A stretch of DNA of 64,000 bases, from NCBI RefSeq assembly GCF_008973465.1, contig NZ_WBXN01000004.1, positions 4,938,501 through 5,002,500 of the forward strand. The letters run 5' to 3'. This document shows positions 41,586 through 48,981 of this stretch, piece by piece. The position numbers and the translations under genes were made by a program. The first letter of the stretch is position 1, and every line of letters begins with the position of its first letter. This DNA comes from Streptomyces sp. SS1-1. Its GTDB lineage: Bacteria > Actinomycetota > Actinomycetes > Streptomycetales > Streptomycetaceae. The notes under the pieces were generated by a model, which worked only from the letters and a program-made list of their open reading frames with translations, did not search any database and was not told the origin of the DNA.

Positions 41586-42521
41586 TCAGACCTCCGTGCG
41601 CAGCAGACGCAGATAGACCACCGAGAACAGCGAGCCCACCACGAGCAGCAGCAGGGCGACCGCGGTGCCGTAGCCGATCATGCTCTTCTGGAACGCCTCC
41701 TCGTACATGAACAGCGGCAGCGTCTGGCTGCGGCCGCCCGGACCGCCCCGGGTCATCACCCAGATCAGCCCGAACACGGACAGCGTCTGGAGGGTGATCA
41801 GCATCAGGTTCGTGCCGATGGAACGCCGGATCATCGGCAGCGTGATGTGCCACATCCGGCGCCAGCCCCCCGCCCCGTCGACCTCCGCGGCCTCGGTGAC
41901 CTCCTGCGGGATCTCGTTCAGGGCCGCCGAGTACACCAGCATCGAGAACGCCGTGCCCCGCCAGACGTTCGCGAAGGACACCGCCAGGATCGGCAGGGTG
42001 AACAGCCAGTTCTGGGTGGGCAGATGCAGCCAGTCCAGCACCGCGTTCAGGGTGCCCTCGCGGCGGAAGAAGGCGTACAGCAGGAAGCCGGCGACGACCT
42101 CCGGCAGCACCCACGCCGTGATGACGATGCCGCCGACCAGCGTGCGCACCGGCTTCGAGGCGCGCCGCATCAGCGCCGCCAGCGCCAGCCCCAGGGTGTT
42201 CTGGCCGACCAGCGCCGAGAGCACCGTGAAGACGAGGGTGAGCCAGACGGCGTTCAGGAACGCGTCGTCGCCGAACGCGCTGGTGAAGTTCTCGAACCCG
42301 ACGAACGAGTCCTCGGCCTGCCCGGTGAGCTGGAGGTCGGTGAACGCGATGTAGGCGCAGTACGCGATCGGGCCGGCCAGGAACAGCAGCAGCAGGACGA
42401 CCGCCGGGGTCAGCGGCAGGACCCGCAGCAGCGGGACGCGGCGGGACCGGGCGGCCGGGCGCGGCGGCACGGCGGCCGGACCCGGCCCCTTCGCGAGGCC
42501 GGGGTCGGTGGCGGTCTTCAT
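41586..42521 (-). CDS. Carbohydrate ABC transporter permease (MalF/CUT1 type)
   Basis: A 311-residue membrane permease and partner of the downstream permease. It has a Pro/Arg-rich N-terminus, TM1 (VLPLTPAVVLLLLFLAGPIAYCAYI) and the EAA loop EVTEAAEVDGAGGWRRMWHITLPMIRRSI. It starts 10 bases after the binding-protein stop. The substrate cannot be inferred from permease sequence. Confidence 0.93.
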   Translation of the reverse strand: MKTATDPGLAKGPGPAAVPPRPAARSRRVPLLRVLPLTPAVVLLLLFLAGPIAYCAYIAFTDLQLTGQAEDSFVGFENFTSAFGDDAFLNAVWLTLVFTVLSALVGQNTLGLALAALMRRASKPVRTLVGGIVITAWVLPEVVAGFLLYAFFRREGTLNAVLDWLHLPTQNWLFTLPILAVSFANVWRGTAFSMLVYSAALNEIPQEVTEAAEVDGAGGWRRMWHITLPMIRRSIGTNLMLITLQTLSVFGLIWVMTRGGPGGRSQTLPLFMYEEAFQKSMIGYGTAVALLLLVVGSLFSVVYLRLLRTEV

Positions 42522-42531
42522 GAGCGGGGGC

Positions 42532-43905
42532 TCACTTCTCGATCACCTGGCCGTCCGTCGCCGACTTCAGCTCCTCGTCGTACGCCTTCGCCGCGTCCTC
42601 CACCGACACGTCACCCGTCGTCACGCCCTCCATGGCCTCCTGGATCGCGGTGGAGACCTTCGGGTACGCCGGGTAGGCGGGCCGGTAGTGCGTGGACGCC
42701 ACGAGGTCGGTGAAGAACTTGATGCCGGGCTGGGCTTTGACGTACGCGGGGTCGGCGGCGACGTCCTCGCGGACCGCGATCCCCGAGTTGGCGATGTACC
42801 ACTTCTGCGCGTTCGCCTTGCTCTGCATGGTCTTCACGAACTCGAACGCGAGGTCGGGGTTGCCCGCCTTGGCGGGGATCGCCCATGTCCAGCCGCCGGA
42901 CATGCTCACCTTGCCGGGCGCCTGCCCGTTCTGTGTGGGCATGGGGGCGAGGCCCAGCTTCTTCGACCACTCCGGCCACTCGTGGCCGCTGCCCTCCAGC
43001 CAGTCCTGCGGCAGCCAGGAGCCGTCGAGGTCGATGCCGAGCCTGCCCTCGGGCAGCAGCTCACCGCGGACCCGGGTACCGATGTTGGGGTCGAGGGCGT
43101 CCGAGACGTCCGGCCCCAGCTTCTCCCGGTAGACGGTCTCCACGAACGCGAGGGCGTCACGGAAGCCCTTTCCACCGGCGATCCACTTCTTGGACGCCTT
43201 GTCGTAGAGCGGGTCCGAGGTGCCGTCGCCGGTGCCGTACAGCAGCATCTCGAAGCCCTGCATGGTGGCGGCCTCACCGGCGGGCTTGCCGGTGTAGACG
43301 TTGAGGGGCGTGACGCCGGGGACCTTCTCCTTGATGGCGCGGGCCGCGTCGAGGACGTCGTCCCAGGTCCTCGGCCGCCAGTCGGCGGGGAGGCCCGCCT
43401 TGGCGAAGATCCCCTTGTCGAACCAGAGCCCCCGGGTGTCGGTGCCGTCGGGGACGCCGTACGTCTTGCCGTCCTCACCCCGGGCGGCGGCCTTCGCGGT
43501 GTCGATGAACCGGTCCCAGTCCCGCCACTTCGCGAGATACGGGTCGAGCGGCTTCAAGTACCCGCTGGTGATGTCCGAGTTGATGAGGAAGGTGTCCTCG
43601 TAGACCAGGTCGGGGGCGGTCTTGGGGGAGCGGAGCATCTGCTGGAGCTTGGTGTAGTACTCCGAGTCCGGGGCCTTGATGGGGACGAGCTCGACCTTCT
43701 TGCCGGGGTTCGCCTTCTCGAACTGCTTCTTGATGTCCGCGAGATAGGTGTCCATCACCTTCACGGAGTTGTCCGTGGACTGCTTGAAGGAGACCTTCAC
43801 GGTGTCCGGGTCGCTGCCGGAACCGCCGCCGCACGCGGTGAGCGTGGCGGCGGCGAGGGCCGCGGCGAGGAGTGGGGGGAGGGCGGCGGTGGGGCGCACG
43901 GGCAT
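42532..43905 (-). CDS. Sugar-binding lipoprotein of ABC importer
   Basis: An extracytoplasmic solute-binding protein, 457 residues, family 1. A lipobox (LAAATLTACGGG) ends the signal peptide, so the mature protein is membrane-anchored at the Cys. The core shows KQFEKANPGKKVELVPI, SPKTAPDLVYEDTF and GGWTWAIPAKAGNPDLAFEFVK. AGGAGG lies two bases from ATG 43905 and eight from GTG 43899; the GTG may be the true start. A DasR-like half site lies 60-75 bases upstream, hinting at control by amino-sugar status (inference). Confidence 0.93.
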   Translation of the reverse strand: MPVRPTAALPPLLAAALAAATLTACGGGSGSDPDTVKVSFKQSTDNSVKVMDTYLADIKKQFEKANPGKKVELVPIKAPDSEYYTKLQQMLRSPKTAPDLVYEDTFLINSDITSGYLKPLDPYLAKWRDWDRFIDTAKAAARGEDGKTYGVPDGTDTRGLWFDKGIFAKAGLPADWRPRTWDDVLDAARAIKEKVPGVTPLNVYTGKPAGEAATMQGFEMLLYGTGDGTSDPLYDKASKKWIAGGKGFRDALAFVETVYREKLGPDVSDALDPNIGTRVRGELLPEGRLGIDLDGSWLPQDWLEGSGHEWPEWSKKLGLAPMPTQNGQAPGKVSMSGGWTWAIPAKAGNPDLAFEFVKTMQSKANAQKWYIANSGIAVREDVAADPAYVKAQPGIKFFTDLVASTHYRPAYPAYPKVSTAIQEAMEGVTTGDVSVEDAAKAYDEELKSATDGQVIEK

Positions 43906-43964
43906 GACCTCCTGCGGGCGCACGACGTTGTGGCGCTGGACGGCTGCCCGGTGAACCTAAGAGG

Positions 43965-43980
43965 AGTGGTCTAGTCAGGT
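43965..43980. promoter_or_regulatory. DasR (dre)-like site upstream of sugar importer
   Basis: AGTGGTCTAGTCAGGT matches 12 of 16 positions of the dre consensus A(G/C)TGGTCTAGACCA(G/C)T, with a complete left half. DasR controls N-acetylglucosamine uptake and chitin genes in Streptomyces. Confidence 0.4.
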
Positions 43981-44027
43981 CAATGCATGTGCGGGAAAGC
44001 GCTTGAGGAGATCGTGAGGGGCGCCCG

Positions 44028-44732
44028 CTACCGGCTCGTCCCCGGCCCCGGGACCCACCAGTACACCAGCTCCGGCCGCCCCACCTGCCCGTACACCGGC
44101 TTGCGTTCGGCGCGGCCCGCGTCCACCAGGTGCTCCAGATAGCGGCGGGCCGTGATCCGGGAGATCCCGACGGCCTCGGCGACCCCGGCCGCCGTCAGCC
44201 CGCCGTCCGCGTCCCGCACCGCGCCGGTCACCCGCTCCAGCGTCGGACCGCTCAGGCCCTTCGGGAGCGCGGCCGGGCCCGGTGCCCGCAGCGCGGCGAG
44301 CGCCCGGTCCACCTCGTCCTGCCCGCTCGCCTCGCCGACCGCCGCGTGGAACTCCGCGTACCGCACCAGCCGGTCCCGCAGCGTCGCGAAGGTGAACGGC
44401 TTCAGCACGTACTGCACCACGCCCAGCGACACGCCCTCGCGCACCACCGCCAGATCCCGGGCCGACGTCACCGCGATCACGTCCGCGTGATGCCCGGCGG
44501 CCCGCAGCGACCTGGCCAGCTGCAGCCCGTGCACATCCGGCAGATGCAGATCCAGCAGCAGCAGATCAACCGGCGTGCGCTCCAGCGCTCGGCGCGCCTC
44601 CGTGCCCGTGCGCGCCTGACCGACGGCGACGAACCCCGGCACCCGGCCGACGTACATCACGTGCGCGTCCGCGGCGACCGGGTCGTCCTCCACCACCAGC
44701 ACCCGGATCGGCTGCCCGGCATCCGCCGTCAT
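44028..44732 (-). CDS. CitB/DctR-type response regulator
   Basis: A 234-residue regulator of the CitB/DcuR class. The receiver (about 8-125) has VVEDDPVAADAH, phospho-acceptor Asp in DLLLLDLHLPDVHG, Ser/Thr in VIAVTSARD and Lys in QYVLKPFTFATL. A C-terminal helix-turn-helix (about 175-225) reads LTAAGVAEAVGISRITARRYLEHLVDAGRAE. Its ATG overlaps the kinase stop. Together with the kinase and the divergent symporter this is a C4-dicarboxylate uptake control module. Confidence 0.94.
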   Translation of the reverse strand: MTADAGQPIRVLVVEDDPVAADAHVMYVGRVPGFVAVGQARTGTEARRALERTPVDLLLLDLHLPDVHGLQLARSLRAAGHHADVIAVTSARDLAVVREGVSLGVVQYVLKPFTFATLRDRLVRYAEFHAAVGEASGQDEVDRALAALRAPGPAALPKGLSGPTLERVTGAVRDADGGLTAAGVAEAVGISRITARRYLEHLVDAGRAERKPVYGQVGRPELVYWWVPGPGTSR

Positions 44733-46402
44733 ACGTCACCTCGCACGGCCACCGCGTCCTCGACGGAAGCGCCATGCGCGGGCACGGCCGCCCCGGCGCC
44801 CTCGTCCGCCAGGCGCAGCCGCACCTCGAAGACCGCCCCGCCGTCCTCGGCCCGCGTCACCGACAGCGCGCCCTGGTGCCGGGTCACGACCTGCCGGACC
44901 AGCGCCAGGCCCAGGCCCCGGCCGCCCGGACCGGCCGGTTTCGTGGTGAACCCGCGCCGGAACACCGCCTCGGCGTGGGCGGGGTCCACCCCGGTGCCGG
45001 TGTCCGTCACCCGCAGGACCAGCTCGCCGTCCCCGGCGTACGCCGTCACCGTCACCCGCGCCCCCGCACTTCCCTGCGCCGCGTCCACGGCGTTGTCGAT
45101 CAGATTGCCCAGCACCGTCACCAGATCCCGGGCGGGCAGCGCGTCGCTCAGCAGCCCGTCGTCGAGCCGGCTGTCCTCCGACACGACGAGTTCCACGCCC
45201 CGCTCGTTCGCCTGCGCCGTCTTGCCGAGCAGCAGCGCCGCCAGCACCGGCTCGCTCACCGCCGCGACCACCTGATCCGTCAGCGCCTGCGCCAGCTCCA
45301 GCTCGGCCGTGGCGAACTCCACCGCCTCCTCGGCCCGCCCCAGCTCGATCAGCGACACCACCGTGTGCAGCCGGTTCGCCGCCTCGTGCGCCTGCGAGCG
45401 CAGCGCCTGCGTGAAACCCCGCTCAGAGTCCAGCTCGCCCATCACCGACTGCAGCTCCGTCACATCGCGCAGCGTCACCACCGTGCCGCGCCGCTCACCG
45501 CCGGAGACCGGCGAGGTGTTCACCACCAGCACCCGCTCCTCGGTCAGGTGCACCTCGTCCACCCGGGGCTCGGACGCGAGCAGCGCCCCCGTCAGCGGCG
45601 CCGGCAGCCCCAGCTCCGCGACCGACCGGCCCACCACGTCACCCACCCCCAGCAGCTCCCGGCCGCCGTCGTTGATCAGCGCCACCCGGAACTGCCCGTC
45701 CAGCATCAGCAGCCCCTCCCGCACCGCGTGCAGGGCGGCCTGATGGTAGTCGTGCATCCGGCTCAGCTCGGCCGCGTTCATCCCGTGGGTGTGCCGGCGC
45801 AGCCGGGCGTTGATCACGTACGTGCCGACCGCGCCCAGCGTCAGCGCGCCCGCCGCCCCGCCGATCAGGGCGGTCAGCTGCTCCTGCACCCGCTTGCTGA
45901 TCTCCTCGACCCGGATGCCCGCGCTGACCAGGCCCACGATGTGCTCGCGGCCGGTGCCGCCGTCGTAGATCGGCACCACCGCCCGCACCGACGGGCCGAG
46001 GGTGCCGGTGTAGGTCTCCGTGAACGGCTCCCCGCGCAGCGCGCGCTCGGTGTGCCCCCGGAAGTGCTGCCCTATCTGCCGCTCGTCGGGGTGGGTCCAG
46101 CGGATCCCGCGCGGATTCATGATCGTGACGAAGTCGACCTCGGCGTCCCGCTGCACCCGCAGCGCGTACGGCTGGAGCGTGGCCGTCGGATCCCCGGTGC
46201 GCAGGGCGTCCCGCGTGGACGGGGCGTCGGCGATGGACTGCGCCACCGCCGCGGCCTGCCGGCCCGCCGCGTCCTCGGCCTGCCCGCGGTCGCTGAGGTA
46301 GGTGAAGACCGCGTACCCGGAGAACAGCACCGCGATCAGCACGGCCTGCATGGCGAACAGCTGCCCCGCCAGGCTGCGCGGTCGGGGGACGGGGATACGC
46401 AT
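44729..46402 (-). CDS. DctB/CitA-type sensor histidine kinase
   Basis: A 557-residue membrane sensor. TM1 (LFAMQAVLIAVLFSGYAVFTYL) and TM2 (LTALIGGAAGALTLGAVGTYVI) enclose a periplasmic single-Cache domain (about 40-165) of the CitA/DcuS type. A PAS domain (about 215-320) precedes the phospho-acceptor region ALRSQAHEAANRLHTVV and an ATPase domain with NLIDNAVDAAQG, DTGTGVDP and GGRGLGLALVRQ. The gene is divergent from a dicarboxylate symporter, so dicarboxylates are the likely signal. Confidence 0.94.
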   Translation of the reverse strand: MRIPVPRPRSLAGQLFAMQAVLIAVLFSGYAVFTYLSDRGQAEDAAGRQAAAVAQSIADAPSTRDALRTGDPTATLQPYALRVQRDAEVDFVTIMNPRGIRWTHPDERQIGQHFRGHTERALRGEPFTETYTGTLGPSVRAVVPIYDGGTGREHIVGLVSAGIRVEEISKRVQEQLTALIGGAAGALTLGAVGTYVINARLRRHTHGMNAAELSRMHDYHQAALHAVREGLLMLDGQFRVALINDGGRELLGVGDVVGRSVAELGLPAPLTGALLASEPRVDEVHLTEERVLVVNTSPVSGGERRGTVVTLRDVTELQSVMGELDSERGFTQALRSQAHEAANRLHTVVSLIELGRAEEAVEFATAELELAQALTDQVVAAVSEPVLAALLLGKTAQANERGVELVVSEDSRLDDGLLSDALPARDLVTVLGNLIDNAVDAAQGSAGARVTVTAYAGDGELVLRVTDTGTGVDPAHAEAVFRRGFTTKPAGPGGRGLGLALVRQVVTRHQGALSVTRAEDGGAVFEVRLRLADEGAGAAVPAHGASVEDAVAVRGDV

Positions 46403-46600
46403 GCCGCCCAGTCTGCCCGCACGTTTCCCGGTGAACTAAATGAACGGAAGGGTGACCGCCCTCACAGGGCGGGAGATAGTCGCCGCATCGCTGCACACGA
46501 CCCCCCGTCCCCAGGGGCGCGCCCGTCCGCCAGCGAACCCCCACCCCGGACGTGAGCCGCACGCCGGTGACCACCGACGAAGACGTCAAGGAGGGCAGCC
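46403..46600. promoter_or_regulatory. Divergent promoter region dctB-like / symporter
   Basis: A 198-base gap between divergent starts, containing the AT-richer GGTGAACTAAATGAACGG near 46430. The likely target of the adjacent response regulator, though no clear repeat was recognised. AAGGAGGGCAGCC precedes the symporter GTG. Confidence 0.4.
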
Positions 46601-47998
46601 GTGGCCGCCGCCAGTTCCCCCGATACGGCACCTGCCGCACCCGTCGCCAGACGGGACCGCACGCACTACCTCTACATCGCGGTGATCATCGCGGTGGCCC
46701 TCGGCATCACCGTGGGCCTGGCCGCGCCGGACTTCGCCGTCGAGCTGAAGCCCATCGGGACGGGCTTCGTCGCGCTGATCAAGATGATGATCTCGCCGAT
46801 CATCTTCTGCACGATCGTGCTGGGCATCGGCTCCGTGCGGAAGGCCGCCAAGGTCGGCGCGGTCGGCGGCATCGCGCTCGGCTACTTCCTGGTGATGTCG
46901 CTGGTCGCCCTCGCCATCGGGCTCGTCGTCGGCAACATCCTGGAGCCGGGCTCCGGCCTCGCGGTCACCGACGCCGTCAAGGACGTCGGCCAGGCGCAGG
47001 TCGACGCCGAGGCGAAGGACACCACCGAGTTCCTGCTCGGCATCATCCCCACCACGATCGTCTCCGCCTTCACCTCCGAGTCGGTCCTGCAGACCCTGCT
47101 GATCGCGCTGCTCGCCGGTTTCGCCCTGCAGGCCATGGGCTCGGCCGGGGAGCCGGTCCTGCGCGGGGTGCAGCACATCCAGCGGCTCGTCTTCCGCATC
47201 CTCGCCATGGTGATGTGGGCCGCGCCGATCGGTGCCTTCGGCGCCATTGCCGCCGTCACCGGATCCGCCGGAGTGGACGCGCTCAAGAGCCTCGCCGTGC
47301 TGATGCTCGGTTTCTACGTGACCTGCTTCCTGTTCATCTTCATCGTGCTCGGCGCGCTGCTGCGGATCGTCGCCGGTCTCAACATCTTCACGCTCTGCAA
47401 GTACCTGGGCCGTGAGTTCCTGCTGATCCTGTCGACTTCGTCCTCGGAGTCCGCCCTGCCGCGCCTCATCGCCAAGATGGAGCACCTCGGCGTCAGCAAG
47501 CCCGTCGTCGGCATCACCGTCCCGACCGGCTACTCCTTCAACCTCGACGGCACCATGATCTACATGACCATGGCGTCCCTGTTCATCGCGGACGCCATGG
47601 GCACCCCGATGTCGATCGGCGAGCAGATCCCGCTGCTGCTGTTCCTGCTGGTCGCCTCCAAGGGCGCCGCCGGTGTCACGGGCGCCGGGCTCGCCACCCT
47701 GGCGGGCGGTCTGCAGTCCCACAAGCCGGCCCTCGTGGACGGCATCGGCCTGATCGTCGGCATCGACCGCTTCATGAGCGAGGCCCGCGCCCTGACGAAC
47801 TTCGCGGGCAACGCCGTCGCCACGGTGCTCATCGGCACCTGGACGAAGGAGATCGACCGCGAGCGGGTCGACCAGGTCCTCGCCGGTGCCATCCCGTTCG
47901 ACGAGAAGACTCTGCTCGACGACCACGGCACCGAGGGCGAGCCCGCGGCGGCCGGGGCGCCGGGACAGGACGGCGAGAAGGAGCTCGCGAAGGCGTGA
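46601..47998 (+). CDS. dctA: Dicarboxylate/cation symporter
   Basis: A 465-residue transporter of the DAACS family that imports C4-dicarboxylates with H+ or Na+. Diagnostic segments are the re-entrant loop serine motif STSSSESALPRLIAKME, the transmembrane segment GYSFNLDGTMIYMTMASLFIADA, and the second loop ASKGAAGVTGAGLATLAGG. Eight membrane helices fit the GltPh fold. The GTG at 46601 has AAGGAGGGCAGCC upstream. Divergent two-component genes give its likely regulation. Confidence 0.94.
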   Translation: MAAASSPDTAPAAPVARRDRTHYLYIAVIIAVALGITVGLAAPDFAVELKPIGTGFVALIKMMISPIIFCTIVLGIGSVRKAAKVGAVGGIALGYFLVMSLVALAIGLVVGNILEPGSGLAVTDAVKDVGQAQVDAEAKDTTEFLLGIIPTTIVSAFTSESVLQTLLIALLAGFALQAMGSAGEPVLRGVQHIQRLVFRILAMVMWAAPIGAFGAIAAVTGSAGVDALKSLAVLMLGFYVTCFLFIFIVLGALLRIVAGLNIFTLCKYLGREFLLILSTSSSESALPRLIAKMEHLGVSKPVVGITVPTGYSFNLDGTMIYMTMASLFIADAMGTPMSIGEQIPLLLFLLVASKGAAGVTGAGLATLAGGLQSHKPALVDGIGLIVGIDRFMSEARALTNFAGNAVATVLIGTWTKEIDRERVDQVLAGAIPFDEKTLLDDHGTEGEPAAAGAPGQDGEKELAKA

Positions 47999-48021
47999 CC
48001 GCCCTGACCGGCCCCCTTCGC

Positions 48022-48064
48022 ACCGGACGCCCGACCCCGCCTGAACCGGGGCCGGGCGTCCGGT
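48022..48064 (+). terminator. Terminator after the symporter
   Basis: A 12-bp perfect stem ACCGGACGCCCG with its complement, extended by CCCCG/CGGGG in the loop, stands 24 bases past the stop codon. Confidence 0.82.
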
Positions 48065-48076
48065 TGTCCGCGGCCC

Positions 48077-48107
48077 TTGCCCTGACGTCGGCGTCAAGGA
48101 CTACGTT
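48077..48107 (+). promoter_or_regulatory. MerR-type promoter with 19-bp spacer
   Basis: TTGCCC (48077-48082) and TACGTT (48102-48107) are separated by 19 bases, the over-long spacer typical of promoters remodelled by MerR regulators. CCTTG and CAAGG arms flank the spacer. The ATG follows eight bases after the -10, suggesting a leaderless transcript. Confidence 0.6.
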
Positions 48108-48114
48108 CGACCGC

Positions 48115-48501
48115 ATGCGAATCGGCGAGCTGGCCGCACGGGCCGGGACCACGACGCGCACCCTGCGCTACTACGAGTCGCGCGGGCTGCTGCCCGCCCG
48201 GCGCGGCGCCAACGGGCACCGGGTGTACGACGAGGGCGATCTGCGGTTGCTGCGGCAGATCAGGACGCTGCAGGACTTCGGGTTCGACCTGGAGGAGACG
48301 CGGCCGTTCGTGGAGTGCCTGCGGGCCGGGCACCCGGACGGCGACACCTGTCCGGCCTCGCTCGCGGTGTACCGGCGCAAGCTGGACGAGCTGGACGCGC
48401 TGATCGGCGAGCTGCGGGCCGTGCGCGCCAAAATCGGGCTGCGGCTGGCGCTGGCCGAGGGCGAACCACCGTTGTGCGAACTGGGAGGGCGGGACCTGTG
48501 A
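48115..48501 (+). CDS. MerR-family transcriptional regulator
   Basis: A 128-residue regulator. The N-terminal winged helix is RIGELAARAGTTTRTLRYYESRGLLPARRGANGHRVYDEGDL and a dimerisation coiled coil follows (about 75-115). Two Cys in the C-terminal half (VECLRAGHPDGDTCPASL) and one near the end (PLCELGG) could respond to thiols or metal. Its stop overlaps the start of a thioredoxin gene, so it most likely controls this pair from the promoter directly upstream. Confidence 0.92.
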   Translation: MRIGELAARAGTTTRTLRYYESRGLLPARRGANGHRVYDEGDLRLLRQIRTLQDFGFDLEETRPFVECLRAGHPDGDTCPASLAVYRRKLDELDALIGELRAVRAKIGLRLALAEGEPPLCELGGRDL

Positions 48502-48830
48502 TCAAGGCGGCAGGCGTGACCGAGGTGACGGACGCGGACTTCGCGGCGGAGGTGATCGGGGCGGAGCTGCCGGTGCTGGTGGAGTTCACCGCCGACTGGT
48601 GCCCGCCGTGCCGGCAGATGGGGCCGGTGCTCGGCGCGCTGGCCGCCCAGGAGGGGGAGCGGCTGAAGGTGGTCCAGCTCGACGTGGACACCAATCCGCT
48701 GACGACCAACGCCTACAAGGTGCTGTCCATGCCGACCTTCATCGTGTTCCGCGGCGGTGAGCCGGTGAAGGCGATGGTCGGCGCACGGGCCAAGCGGCGG
48801 CTGCTGGAGGAACTGGCCGACGTGCTCTGA
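48498..48830 (+). CDS. trxA: Thioredoxin with CPPC active site
   Basis: A 110-residue single-domain thioredoxin. The active site is TADWCPPCRQM (C35 and C38), CPPC instead of the usual CGPC, which would shift redox potential. The cis-proline is in LSMPTFIVFRGG. GTG 48498 overlaps the MerR stop, showing translational coupling. Regulator and thioredoxin thus form a small redox-response operon. Confidence 0.93.
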   Translation: MIKAAGVTEVTDADFAAEVIGAELPVLVEFTADWCPPCRQMGPVLGALAAQEGERLKVVQLDVDTNPLTTNAYKVLSMPTFIVFRGGEPVKAMVGARAKRRLLEELADVL

Positions 48831-48861
48831 GCACCCCGCGACCACCGCGCCACGCACAGCG

Positions 48862-48895
48862 GAAATCCCCCGGGCAATTGTGCCCGGGGGATTTC
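48862..48895. terminator. Terminator after thioredoxin gene
   Basis: A 15-bp perfect stem, GAAATCCCCCGGGCA with its complement, and ATTG loop, followed by TTCG, 31 bases past the stop. Confidence 0.85.
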
Positions 48896-48981
48896 TTCGC
48901 GTATATTGAATGGTTCGCGACTTCGAATGAAGAAGGCGCGGAGAAGTTCAGTGAGCACAGTATATCCGGGCGGGAGCGGAA

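Noticed and set aside
48831..48981. Rifamycin-associated element before the HelR-like gene
   Set aside because: The expected inverted repeat with GGGGCTT-type arms was not found; the only hairpin is the thioredoxin terminator.
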